Source of the DNA: Podocnemis expansa
Lineage: Eukaryota; Chordata; Testudines; Podocnemididae
Length of the DNA stretch: 64,000 nucleotides
Assembly: GCA_007922195.1 (NCBI GenBank)
Contig: ML681963.1
Coordinates: 52,585,918 to 52,649,917, forward strand
Direction of reading: 5' to 3'
Of the stretch, positions 23,063-35,400 are shown piece by piece; positions within the stretch are counted from its first letter, which is position 1, and every line of letters begins with the position of its first letter. The notes beneath the pieces are model-generated. The model was not told the origin of the DNA, did no database searches, and worked only from the letters and a program-made list of their open reading frames with translations. The position numbers were made by a program, and so were the translations under genes.

Positions 23063-24585
23063 TGTGAAGAGAAGAGAAAAAAGCTGGGAGAAATGAGACA
23101 CACACTGACCTCAGTGGCAAGTGAGTCCAACTCAGCAGGAGTACAGGCTGCAGAATTAGCTCCTGACTGTGACTGGTCACATAAGTCACTAAGTCTCCAG
23201 TGAAGCAGTGTTACTATGTCTTATCCTCATGCCTCTTTCTCAGCAATGACTGTGTCATTATCTCAGTAGGTACAGTCATGCAAAGAGCTGACTTGTGGCA
23301 GGCACTGCACAGTTTATGCGGGATCACAAGTCGAATTCTTCGAGTGCCAGCAGCCTAGGATTATTTCATTCCTTCTGGCTATTCTTCTAGTGTTTTTCAT
23401 GGTTGTGGGGTTTGTTTGTTTGGTTTTTTTTTAAATCATCAGAACCCTGGAAGAGAAATATATTGTTTCCAACCAACCTTAGAAAACAAGACAAGGAGGT
23501 TGGCTGAATTTTTTTTTTTTTTTTTTTACTATGATGATGGTGTCCAGTTGTGATAAGGCAATGGATAAAGTCGAGTTAACAGAATCTGCAATGCAACCCT
23601 ATGTTGGGGTTCTCTTGTCTGAAGCTACAAATTCAGACAGAATAATATCACTGATGAAGGCAGTGGCAACGGGTAGGGTCTGCACCTGCATGATAAATTT
23701 AATGTGGTGGATGCTGTTAATTATTTATTTTGCAGTGGCAGTGCTCAGGTGGAGATAAAGTGTCTAAGGGATTTGGCCTTCAGCTATGGTAAGGCACCTA
23801 ATGCTTCACCCATTGCACTTATCGGCATAACAAGACAGGAATACCAACCAAGGCCTAAAGATTAGCACTTGCGCTGACCCGTGTTCATTGCCAAGGTGAA
23901 ACAAAGCAAGGAAAGTTCATGTTTAGGCACACATACCCACTAACCTCTTTTCTGTATGTCGGAGGGCATAATAGTCACTGTTAAAGCTGGAAAATAACAC
24001 TTGCAGGAAGAAACTCCACAAACCAAAATAAAGGCACAATGGGGCCCAACATCAGATGCTGAAATTCTCTCTTTATATATTGTAATTAATGATCTACAAC
24101 AGGATGCATTCTGCAGAGATGATTGTATAAAGCTAGTTTTTGTTTTAATTAAATTCACTCTGGTCATCCTAAAGAATCAAGAATCTGCACCCCATGAATA
24201 GATATCATATATCCCATGTAAATACACAGGTATCTGGAACTGGAACACTGGCTTTTTATCTATAAAACCTCCACCATCTGTCAGCTGAATTGAAGTAGCT
24301 CTCCTTTAATGTGTACAAGTAACATTACATCTCTGTTCTGTGGTGTTGCCATATCTCGTGCTCATAGCTGGATTTGCTGTCGGGAGTAATGAAGTTTCCC
24401 TGACCACCCATTTCAAAGTTGCCTGTGTGAATATTTGCATATTTCACACAACAGATTTACACACGGATGTGTATACAGTGGAAGCAGTTTCGTGATCATC
24501 CAACCAGAGAATAGAAACAATTTCATGTGGTGAAATCTCCATCCTAAGAGGCTTTTAAGGCCCTGTCTTGACAAAGCCCTGCCTG
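23063..24585. other. Intergenic, no gene recognised
   Basis: Contains a 19-bp T run at 23509-23527. No gene or other repeat recognised. Confidence 0.5.
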
Positions 24586-24589
24586 GATG

Positions 24590-24698
24590 ATTTAGTTGGG
24601 TGTTGGTCTTGCTTTGAGCAGATGGGGAGGGAGTGTTGAACTAGAATACTAGATGACCTCCTGAGATCCCTTCCATCCCTAATCTTTCATGTTTCTTT
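24590..24698 (+). mobile_element. CR1 LINE 3' end fragment
   Basis: Contains gttgaactagaatactagatgacctcctgagatcccttccatccctaatctttcatg, the hallmark of the CR1 3' UTR. Severely 5'-truncated. Confidence 0.75.
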
Positions 24699-24699
24699 G

Positions 24700-25685
24700 A
24701 TGTACTTCCCTGATCACAACTAAGCCAAACAGCTTGAATAACAGTCAGAGAGTATCTTTGTCCCTGAATGGTCAAAATTTGGGGGGTCTTCAGAGTTGTT
24801 TCCTTTAGGATGTAAAATTGGTAATAAAGTCAGTGGTCTCTTAGATGCAGTCCTGTTTATTTACAAAGACTATACAAAGTACTGTTTCCCTGAACACAGT
24901 AGGAATCCAACAAGTGGAGATGGTTTGTTTGTCCGAAGTTCCAAGCCTCTTTTGGCCAGCAGTGCGTCTCAAAAACTGTCTAGATTTTTTTTTGCTCGGG
25001 GCCACACTCCCAGTGCTTGTTTCAGCTCTGTCTCCTTGGTTTTCTGCACCTTCTCTGTTTCTAGGATGTTCCTCTCTGCCTCTCTCTCACACACTGCTCC
25101 ATCATTCAGTGCCTTACTTCCTGTATTCTCTCTATATCAGTCCCCAAACAAATGTCTTTGCCAGATAAGCTTTGACTTAAACCATGCCATGTGCCTGTAT
25201 TTTGGCTGGAAGCTCCTACTGTTTCGGCTGTCTCATTCCATATAGGAGCTCAGTATTTTTTAAGACCTATCCTGAAGGAAAGATAGCTGTTACCCCAACA
25301 GAGTCAATGACGTTCAGCCCAAGCCAGTGCAGTACCCAGATCTCACAGAGAACTATTCCTGACACATATTTGTTGAATCCTTTGAATAGTGAGGAAAAAT
25401 CAAAGAAATTGCAACCTGATCCCAGATATTCCCTCACCAGAACAGAGGGCAGAATGAATCAAATAGGTTATTTCGTAAGAATGACTTACTGTGCTTGGAT
25501 GCTGTCTGGGTGCTCAGATCAAGGCATGAGCTAAGCCTTATCCAAGGAGACTGTAGGAAGGGCCAGGCATGCTGCTGTCTGTTCCTGAGCAGGATCTGTC
25601 ATGGGGAAGAAAGATGTGGTTAAAGGGATACACAATGGGAGCTTTCCAGAGGGGAAGATAAGTCTTGTGTTTAAAGCACAGGCAT
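24700..25685. other. Intergenic, no gene recognised
   Basis: The open frame 24796-25245 (149 codons) is the longest plus-strand frame outside repeats. It overlaps frames of similar length in the other phases, has no domain signature and a composition (Ser, Phe, Leu rich) typical of non-coding sequence. I do not call it a gene. Confidence 0.45.
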
Positions 25686-25689
25686 GTGA

Positions 25690-26205
25690 CTCAGAAGATC
25701 TGCAGTCAGTTCCTGGCTCTGCCACAGTCTTTGGGTAATCATTTTAATCTCCATGCCTCAGTTTCCCAAGCTGGAAAATAAGGATAATATTACTTCCTTT
25801 GTCTAGTCTATTTAGATAGCAAACTCTCGGGAGCCAAGACTGTCACTATGGCTATGTCTACACTGCTGCTGGAGGTGGGATTGTACTACGTGTCAAGTTA
25901 AATCTGACTAGCAAGGTAACAATAGCAGTAAATGTGGCAGCATGGGCTAGAAACCAACGTAAAAGCCTACCAGAAACACAGGGTCCATATTCTGCTTGCT
26001 AGCCTGTGGTGAAGCCCTGACATGATGTCTGCACTCAATTCCCATTGTAATTAGATTAAAGCTAGCCCAGGTAATTCAATCTTGCAGTGTAGACATACCA
26101 TGTGTGTACATTCGGCACCTGGCACCATGAGGTCCTGATTTCAACTGGAGCCTGTAGGATGGCACTAACGTAATCCACAATAATAATGAAATTGCATTTC
26201 AGCTG
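25690..26205 (-). repeat. MIR/CORE-SINE-like element split by a MITE
   Basis: The left part carries ctccatgcctcagtttcccaagctgg and gatagcaaactctcgggagccaagactgtcac. The right part, from 26100, carries acattcggcacctggcaccatgaggtcctgatttcaactgg. The same order occurs uninterrupted at 10030-10195 and 28640-28830, so the element at 25851-26099 inserted into this SINE. Confidence 0.7.
25851..26099. mobile_element. MITE with GCTATGTCTACACTG end, unique core
   Basis: Ends gctatgtctacactg and cagtgtagacatacc. A 3-bp duplication ATG lies at 25848-25850 and 26100-26102. The core has none of the palindromic arrays seen in its relatives and shows no open frame. Its position inside a MIR-like SINE supports the boundaries. 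Confidence 0.75.
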
Positions 26206-28635
26206 GGGTTGACGCTCATTAAGCCCTACAACCAGCCACTGGTTTTCACCTCTCCTAGCAGTAAAGAAACTAACCTATGAAATCTGGGGGTTGATTTTTT
26301 TTAAATGTTAATTAGAAAAAATGAATGGTGACAGTTGTCCTTTTAAAAAAACAATAAATGTCTGGGAAGAGTGAGTGTAGACTGTCTGGTTAGAATGAAA
26401 TTTAAAAATTGATGAGGAAATTGGAAATAACATTCCCCAAGTAATTGCGCAGCACTAAGGCTGCTGTTTATCTCATGCATGTTATCATGTGATGGCTACA
26501 AAGCTATAGAGCAGCCTTCTCTCTCTCTCTCTCTGTCTGTGTTAGCTATAACCTCAGTCTTGTATCTATATGGATAAGTGAGATGTAAGTGATGCATATG
26601 CCTGGGGCTTGTTCCTTGCACAAGGGCGAATTTCACCTTTGCAGTCTAATTGGACTCTCAATAATACCAGTGGAAAGCCTTCTGTGGACTTAAAAATTAC
26701 ATCAGGGGTTCCCCATGGAGAGAGCAGTACTGGGTAGCACTGGAAAATTCTCTCTCTTGAATCATTCTTCAAGGCACTTAACGGTCTCTTCAGTCAGAGA
26801 GCAAAGAGGAGGTTTCAATGTCAGGTGTAAGGAACTAGGGACAGATGCTCTACTGGTGTGAAGCCACATAGCAAAACACCTGGCTCCTGGAAACATAAAT
26901 GTAGCTTATTAGGTATCAGCTTCCCATGGATAAGAGAGAGCCAGAACTTCTGACCCAAGTCTGGAATTGGGGATTTTTGGATCCAAAACCACCTGCTTCT
27001 GGACAGACAGAGTAGGAAGAGGCCAGTGATGCAAGGCTGTGGTAGATACAGATGAAATTTCTCCCACCATGCAGTGTAAGAAAAACCTCACTCAGTTAGA
27101 TGAACTTGTGCAAGTTAAAAGCATTTTGATGCAAGATTTTGCTTCATTTTAGCACAATTAACTTGCACCAACCCAAGTCCTACCCTGAACGAAGGGATCT
27201 GAGCAGGATCACTTCAGCCGTACTCCATGCCTCCATTGTTTGCTTCTCAGAGCCTGGCTGATTTTCCCCTGGCCCTGCAGCTAATCGTCGCCACACTTCA
27301 TTACTCACCTCACTTGGCTGCCCTGTCCTGCAATAAATGAATTTCCAGGTGCTCACTGTCCAGTTTTACCATGTGAAATCAATGCCAACCATTCTGCTTC
27401 TATAACTCACCTAAACAGCTGGGATGTGACAGCTCTTGTGCCGAATAGACATCTTGTGGTCGGCAAGGCGTAAGTAACCCACCCCTAGGGTATGTATTAT
27501 CAAACTGTCCATCTCTTTGGCTGATCTACAGGGGAGATAAGTATTAATGGCTTCAGCAGAGGAGAGCTGGCTGTTTAGCTCAAGCTGGGGCATGTCAGGC
27601 TGTCTCTGGGATAAGCCAGGCAGCAGGCCAGGGGTGAATTTCACCTAGTGGCTGGAGAAGAGGCAGCTTATTTTGACACTTGCACTAGAGCACTGTATAT
27701 TGGTGTCAGCCAGGCCTCTCGGAGGCACTATTTAAGTACAGTGGCCATGTCCCTGCTGATAAAATGACCTACCAGCCACAATGGGGTTGGATGGTTGATC
27801 TACAGTTGTTCTCTGTCAGATTTAGGTTTAGTGAAAACATCTGCATCATTTTGCAAAGGGAAAGATTCAGGGACAAGGGACAGTTGGCTTATGAAACCCT
27901 CCAGAGACAGGCTACTTTCCATTCGCAAATTTTGTCAACTGGACTGCAGGCTGTCTGTTCCTTGATGAATGGTGTCGGCACAACAAACCCCCCCCAGAAT
28001 GGCAGCATCATGATGGATGGGGTGCAGTAGGGAAAGCGGCAAGTACATAGACTGCCAGAGCCAGAGGGGTCTGGCAGTCACAAATAACAGATGAATAAAA
28101 ATAAACATGTGGAACGGTCCTGGAAGATAAACTAAATAGGGATCAGGGCGACGGTTTTACCTAATTGAAAGGATTAGTATGAAATTTCCTCGCACCATGC
28201 TAAACTCTGTCAGGAAAAACAGAGGGAGAAGGAGCAGTGGGTGGATTGTGCATATGGGATGCCCCCAGAGCTAATCATTCATTTACAAAGCATTGATATA
28301 AATTGCCGTTAATTACCTCTGTAAATGCTCATTGTGCTTTCGAAACAAGAATCTGCTGGAAGGAGTGAGATGTGCCACTGTGCTGCTTGCTTTTATGTTG
28401 TTGTTGCTGCTGACTTTTTTTTAAGGAAATTGTTTATGAGTGTGTCTGAAGTTGGCTGAAACAAGGAACACTTAAAGGCTACTGGCATTGTGACATTCAG
28501 CTCTTGTCTTTCGCCCTTGGCTGCCTAGGCTGCATTTCTAACCCTTGGCGGTTGCAATAACACCATAGAGCTGGTGATGTGTTTGGCTGGTTATTATGCT
28601 AAGACGCACAAGGATAAGCAGTGAACTGGTGTTCA
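26206..28635. other. Intergenic, no gene recognised
   Basis: A (TC)n microsatellite lies at about 26517-26534. The segment 28270-28340, with cattgatataaattgccgttaattacc, looks like it could be a conserved non-coding block but this cannot be judged from one sequence. No gene recognised. Confidence 0.45.
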
Positions 28636-28639
28636 GCAG

Positions 28640-28832
28640 ATTTGGAGTCTACCCTCAGCTCTGCTGCTCACCTGCTTTTTGACCTCGAACAAATCTTTCT
28701 CCCTCTCCGTGCCGCTGTTAACCTCCACCCATTTCTCTGTGTAGTTTGTTTAGACTGTAAGCTCTGTGGCAGGGCTGTCTGTCTCCAAGTGTATGTGCAG
28801 CACCTTGAACAACAGGGCCCCAAGCAGAGTTG
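28640..28832 (-). repeat. MIR/CORE-SINE-like element
   Basis: Contains tttttgacctcgaacaaatctttctccctctccgtgcc and gtttagactgtaagctctgtggcagggctgtctgtc, ending gcagcaccttgaacaacagggcccc. Confidence 0.65.
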
Positions 28833-28834
28833 AG

Positions 28835-30028
28835 ACCACCTCTCATACAGATAATAGGAATGTCATATAAAATACAGATGATTTCAGGAACTAAGCACCC
28901 TAATGAACGGAAAGTAAATCCTCTTACGAAAAGCTTTGTGTTCCAAACCCCTCTGCCCCTGCCTCCCCCGGAAAGAGAAAAGTAGGGGGTGAAAACTCAA
29001 TAGCAATATGGTACATTACAGTGTAATTTGCTGCAGACGTACCTATGAAAGGCACTGGCTGAGTCATGCATCCCCTCTCACCCCCTACCTAATTTCTTAG
29101 ACAAACAGATGCCATTAGTCTGATCCAGCTCCAATTTACTTTAATGGATCTGGTCTGATTCAGATCCAATTTACTTTAATGGATCAGTGATGCAGGACTC
29201 TTCTGTTGAGGCACTGTCAGTGCAGCTGTTAATACCTTATATTAAAATTCAAGTTGAAAATCATGCGGGCCCTTGGGTCCAACTCAATCCAGTCAGAAAG
29301 TAAGGACATTGAAGTGTCTCTGAGTGTTGGAATAGGGACTGTAAGGACAGCTGAGCTTAGAGAAGGCATTTAGACTGGCATTTACATTTGTGGGTTACCA
29401 ACACAACCAAACCCCAGCAAGAGGATGAGTCTTGGCCCTAAACTCTGGTACCGATCAGTCTGTTCACAGCAGCATTCGTAGGAACTAGAGATGGAAGCGC
29501 TTGATCCATTTCTTCTCTGTTCTCCAGGGTTTTGGCCAGTTTTAAGTTACTCAACCAATGGGGCATCTGCTACTTGCCTCCAAGAGGACTAGTCCATAGC
29601 TAGATTTCAGCATTCAGAAACATAGCAGCAGGTGGATGCTCAGGTCCCCTCTACAAATGAATGAAGAGCGGTTCTTGTACCCCCACCCCAAACACACACC
29701 CAGGAGGGGATCTACCTGAAAAGCCCCCTCACTCATAATGATCTAGGATGCTATCTGACTTGGCCAGTGCTTGGAATGTAGTTGACTAAGGCAGGTAGAT
29801 TTTCAAACCCATTTGAAAGTGAATGTGAGTTGGGTGCATAACTCTCATGGGCTCCAGCCGAGGTGTCCCAGTTGCTGCTTAATGGTTTTAAAGTTTTATT
29901 TTTAAAATTTTGAATATTCAGAAAGTCCAGGCCCATCTGCATTCTGGGATTCTCAGTTTAAATAACTTCTGACTAAAAAGCTAGTATGTTGAATGTGACA
30001 AGCACTTATAGCTCCAGAGAAACCCCAA
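28835..30028. other. Intergenic, no gene recognised
   Basis: A short direct repeat, gatc(c)aatttactttaatggatc, occurs twice near 29125-29185. Nothing else recognised. Confidence 0.45.
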
Positions 30029-30036
30029 CTTATGGT

Positions 30037-30306
30037 TAGAGCCCTGCGTGGATACAAATAAGTGGATCTGTATCCGACCTGCATCTGCAAGAAATGGTCC
30101 ATGGATATCCGTGTTGTATCTGCGGATGTGGATATAATGCGGATATCCACATATTTGCAGGGCTCTAGCTCTGTGTGCAGATAAAAATATGTGGATCCAT
30201 ATTCAATCTGCATCTGCAAGAAATAGTCCACAGATATCCGTGTTCTAGCCGCGGATGCGGATATAAGGTGGATATCTGCGGATCTCCGCGGATTTGCAGG
30301 GCTCTA
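30037..30306. mobile_element. hAT MITE with duplicated interior
   Basis: Ends TAGAGCCCTGC and GCAGGGCTCTA. Flanking octamers cttatggt (30029-30036) and ccgatggt (30307-30314) match at 6 of 8 bases. Internally an approximately 130-bp unit rich in ggatatccg/gcggat phrases is present twice (about 30050-30165 and 30180-30300), each ending in tttgcagggctcta. Open frames on both strands are artefacts of this repeat. Confidence 0.8.
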
Positions 30307-30314
30307 CCGATGGT

Positions 30315-30868
30315 TCCTAGCTCCAGTGATTCACTATCAGCTCTCCAAATCCCATATTAATACAGGGGCACTGGGAGCTCCCAGTGCAACAAAGGGAGTA
30401 GGGAAGGAAGGGGTGGAAACAATATGGAGACTGAAACAATTAGCTCTCATTCAGCAGACTTTAACTCTGACAAGCCCAGAACAGAGTCTGCTTCCAAAGG
30501 TAAACCAGGTGATGATTCTTCCTGGTAGATCTGGGAAGCGAATGAGAATGCTACACTGAGGATGTAGCAAGCCTCCCACCCCAGTCTAGTGTCCTTGCTA
30601 AAAGTAACAGTATAGCTGTGATGGTGAAAGTGGTAGGTGGCCCAGAATACAATCTGGTCTAAGACCCTAGGAATGTACTTGGGTAGCTGGCTCCTCCCAT
30701 CACTCCACTTTTATTTTTATGGTGCCAGTCTGATCAGAGCTAGTGCAGAAATGTCTGCTCAAGGTCAGAACTACACTTTCCAGATAGATTAACAGATGTA
30801 CCCATTGTTTCCCTGTGCTTCCTTGTCAGTCTGTACCCACCTTTTGTCTTGTGTCTTCTGTCCTATAC
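30315..30868. other. Intergenic, no gene recognised
   Basis: Nothing recognised. Confidence 0.5.
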
Positions 30869-30871
30869 TTA

Positions 30872-31156
30872 GGGTATGCCTATACTGATGGTGGCAAATT
30901 CGCTGCTATCAGCTTGGTGTTCTGGGAGCAGTTGGCAGCAAGTCTGAACTCGCTGTGCAGCTCCTAGGAGTTGCCTTGGAAGTCCTGGGGGTTAGGGGGT
31001 GTAGGGGAAAGCTGACTGCAAGGGATTTGTGGTTGGCTTTTCCCTGATGTGTATGAGCAGCTTACAAACTCACCACCAGTTACACAAGGAATTTTACGTT
31101 CCTTACGTAACTGGCAGTTGACTGCCGCCGAAAAGCCCTCAAGTGTAGACTAGGGC
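30872..31156. mobile_element. MITE with GGTATGCCTATACTG end and AAATTCGC core
   Basis: Left end gggtatgcctatactgatgg and right end aagtgtagactagggc are diverged versions of the family termini. A 3-bp duplication TTA lies at 30869-30871 and 31157-31159. Just inside the left end is gatggtggcaaattcgctgctatcag, a phrase shared with the element at 42307. Confidence 0.7.
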
Positions 31157-31159
31157 TTA

Positions 31160-32105
31160 GACTGCAACCTTCTTATGTTTCTAGCCTGATGGAGCTTTGG
31201 TTCATGAATGAGGCTTCTAGACACTACCATAGCATGACAAATCAGAAAAAAACAAGGCCTAAGTGACTTGAGTAAGGGACACAAGAAGCCTTTGTCAAAG
31301 CCATCAGCTGCATGCAGGTCTTCAGGACGTGATTCGCCTTACTGAAGCTCTGGCAGGGTAAAGGGGGCCCCTACATCCCAGCCTCAGTGTCCTGGCTCCC
31401 CAGCCATGTGTTGTGCCCAGTGGACTGGCTGCCTCACCTTGCAGGGTGACTGAGACCGTAGCATGTGGGTTGTAGATGGAGGGACTTAAGGTCACATGGA
31501 GAGGATCCTTCTGAAAGGCATGTGAAATTTCTCAGGCGCTCAGGCAACTTTCTGAGTCTGGTTTTCCCTGTGGGAGTCACATGATTCCCCTTTTATAGAT
31601 CCTGCAGACTTGCCAAGAGCAAAGAGCAAAGGACAGATGGGTTACTGGGTAGAACTGAATTACTGTGGCTGAATGGAAGGCAGCACTGGGTTTGGGGGTG
31701 TTTTTAACTGCTTCATTTCATCTTCCTTGCCCAGGCTGGCAGGAGGATGCCCAGGAGGATGCCTGCAATCAGAATGGGAATGTTAAAAGACTGCAAGAAT
31801 CCTGTTCAGAGGCAGGCTTAGTGCAGACAGGGGCTGTGTAAGGTTCCCAGAAATTTCCCTGCTGAGTAGTTAGACCTGAAAAGTGTAGCCACTTTCTAAG
31901 CACACAGCAAGGTCTGGTACCATCCCCTAAGACTACACAGTCTTCTTGCTGTGGAACCCTAAACTGCAGCCCTCTCGCTAGTCCAGCCATACTGCCCATC
32001 CCCAACTCTACTTATGCTGATCTGCAGCCCCCCTCACCACAGCTTTACCCATGTATTCAGTACTGACCTATTCCCCCCACCCCCACCACCATATTCCAGT
32101 CCCTT
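31160..32105. other. Intergenic, no gene recognised
   Basis: Nothing recognised. Confidence 0.5.
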
Positions 32106-32109
32106 GATA

Positions 32110-32490
32110 GGAAGGTTGCTCACCTTGGTGTAGTAACTGGAGTTATCCGAGATGCATGTCCCTGTGGGTGCTCTATAATTGTGGTGCATGCTTCCCCATG
32201 CCATGGATAGGGCAGCTTTCCAGCAGTGCCTGTCTCACTTTGGTGCTTTTCTGCTCGGTGAGGGCATAAAGACCATGAAGAAAAAATATATATATTTTTT
32301 AAAGGCAAAATAGGTAAATAACGAGGGATCCAAAACTTGGGTAAAGACCTAGGGAAGCAGGCGTGAATTAAAAAACCATTAGGACAAGCTAAGGAAGACT
32401 GCTGGTCTCCATAGTTGCAGACAGCTGAGAAGGAACTGAGGGGGGTTGGGCTGTGTGAGCACAGAAAGATGCCGAAGTGGCCAGAAGACA
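32110..32490 (-). repeat. Unclassified interspersed repeat
   Basis: Starts aggttgctcaccttggtgtagtaactgg and continues gagatgcatgtccctgtgggtgctc. I recall this phrase as a dispersed repeat in reptile genomes, but cannot name its class from this copy. Boundaries are approximate and no target duplication was found. Confidence 0.4.
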
Positions 32491-35400
32491 GGTGCCTTGT
32501 GCCCGCACAGCCACGATTAAGCACTCCTGGAAAGTTCTTCAATCCGTGGCATGCAGACACTACTCAGAGGAGAACTGTCCACTATCCTTCAGTCTGCCCT
32601 CTGGGATCTCCATTCCAGCGTCTTTGGGTCGCCTCTCCACCTCTCATTGATACCATCCAGTACAAGCCAGAAACTTACCAGCTCAGAAGGAACTCATGTG
32701 AGAGAGATTTCCTTGTCCCAGAAGCTGGATTCACTGAGCACAGGGAAACCAAACACAGACAGAGCATTGCAGCCATTACACTATCCAAAGCCTAAAGGAA
32801 AGTAGCTTCCATTTCTACATGGCCTTTCATTCCATGGGATCCTGCTGTGCTTTGAGCAGTGATGGCCAGATAATTTCACCCAACTCACCCCTCGAGTGCA
32901 GCCACTATTTGGGTGTCTGCTGCGCTAGAGGGCTGCTCTTCAGCAGACAGGAAGTGATGAAGGCCACGTCCACTTGAAAGTGCAGTGGCAACAAAGGTGG
33001 AGGAATGTCACTGCCCAGGTTGGACATTCCCCCCCCAATACTTGCACCAGCACCTCAGATCTTGATTGAACAGCACAGAGTATTTAATGTGCACAAATGG
33101 TGAGCTCTTGGCTTTACATCTCTCCTTAAAAAACCCCAGTGGCACAGCACCATAACACTCCCTACCAGCACATTAGGGTCAATACTTAGAAGGAAGCACA
33201 CACCTAGCAAGCTTGTTACATTGCTCCTTGAATCACCATGCCCCATAGCACTGCACTGAGGGCAGCACTAACAGAGAAAAGAGCACCCCCTATGAACACA
33301 CCCACACACTCCTGCACCTGTTTCTCCATGAAGACCATCCTCCGAGTGCTAACTGGGTCCTCACCTAGGTGAGCTGCAGGATCCTAGGAGGAAGGTCTGC
33401 CTACAGGGCATAGGCACCAGTGACTTTTTGCACTTACCTGCTGGCCCTATAAAATTTAATTCCAGCCTTACCAAATTCAGGAGGTAGTTGGCCCACAAAG
33501 ACATCTTTCATGGCTGTGAATTTTCCTACTTCACTATTCCACCCACCCCTTCTCTGTTCTCATTCATGTATCAGATACAGCTGGTTGCAATTGGGAGACA
33601 GATGAATGGACAATTGCTTTAAGGATTCTGCAGAAAGGCTCTAATTCTCTGCTAAATTCTGTTGGTCAGCCTTTTCCAAACCCACTGGGGAGTTGTGAGC
33701 AACTTCCAGGTGGGTTGCAGATCCGGAGTGGAGTGAAGGCCCCACAAAGGTGACAGCAGCAAGGCCAAACCTCACTGGTGCTGTAGGGTGATGTGCCAGT
33801 TTGCAAAGCCTCAAGCAAGCACTTGAGCCCAGCCCTGTGCAATAGGAGGCCACCTCTGTGGGATGTGTGAGGTGGGCTTGCTTTCCAAACACCTTCCTCC
33901 CACCTGACCCTGACACAGACCACTTATACCTCCTCCAAATGTTTTAAGGAGTCCAAACTCTTAAGCTCAGGCATTGGTTGCGCATGGAACATGGGCACAA
34001 AACTTTTATTGCCTTCCTAAATGGAGTTTGCTCCTGCATTTACTTGCCCTGTTGCAATGCTATAATGCTCACAAAGTCCCCGGACATGCGGTTACTGCAG
34101 GGTTGTTTGCTAACAGTCACAAAATTAAAACCTACCTGAGGGCTGTTAATAACCCAGGGAAAAGGAATAACGTCTTTGCCTGTTGTGTGGAGAAGAGGAG
34201 CAGAAGAGCTGGGAGAACAAGGGGTTAATCTCTCTGGAGTGATTTCCAGCCCAGGACCCAACCCAGTCTTTTTCAGTAGCTCAGCTTGGAGGCTCTGGTT
34301 CTAACTGTAATACCTCAGCAAACAGCTTTTTGAAGCAATTCTGGGGTCGGGTGGACTGAACCATGTTGGCAGGGACCTGGTGCTTTTTCTTTCAGACTGC
34401 TCAGTACAGCAATTAAATTACTAATTTGTTTTTCTGCTGGGCCTTTCTCCAGGGGGTTTGGGGATTAAAATTGCACGCTGTCACAGATGTCTCACTTTAT
34501 GGTCTTGATTTTACACCAGGAAATGGTTTATTTAGTGTTCTGCCTTGGAGTGTGAAGGAAAGACTTGGGATGGGGGGGGAGAGGAGAGGGAGATGCTACT
34601 CACATTTGCCCTCCCTGTGTGATTTTTCTTGACTTAAACTGCTGGGGGACACTGCAACGTGTTGCTGAACAGCTGCCATTTTCTTTCCCAGAAGAGACTG
34701 CTTTCCATTGGCGGGCAGAAGTGATCTGTGACTTAACATGGATTGTAGATGCTTTGGGATCCCTTCCAGATGAATACACCATATCAGTATAAGTTATTCT
34801 CCAATTGAGTCATGATAATGGGCAGAGCTGCCTGCTTACAAACTACAAGAGGCATTTTTTAAAACACTGGTAATAACACATGGATGCCACATCTACCACC
34901 TTTGAGCCTTGTCTACCCTATGAAAATTCCTTGTGTGTCATCTGAAATAGTGCAAAACGTGGTTTAAAGTCAGGGCTAGACTGAAATAAATCATGATCAA
35001 GGCACTTTTTGGAAACTGGTTAAAAATCTGCTCGGTTGCTTTATGAAAATCTGTGGACTTAGAACTTTCTCATATGCACCCAGTTAGGCATATAATTCCC
35101 CATTTATATTCCCATCCAGCTCTGAAAATCACATTCAGGAGCATTTTAGTTTTCATAAGTCTGATTTTCTGAAGAGATGAGCTCCCACAGTTCCAATTCA
35201 CGTCAGCCTGTGTTCAGCACTACCCTTAGGCACAGTAATGGTAAAATAAGTTTGTAAGGATTTGGGGCATTTTTCCCTTCATTTTGTAAAAAATACAAAA
35301 TTTCAATCAGCACAACTGAAAAAGGTTTCAACTAAAGATATTGCTACATTTTGGTTTTTTTGTGCTGTTGAAATGTTGAAATGAAAAAAGTGGTTGAAAA

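Noticed and set aside
24796..25245. 149-codon plus-strand open frame
   Set aside because: No domain, no splice context, overlapping frames of similar length in other phases.
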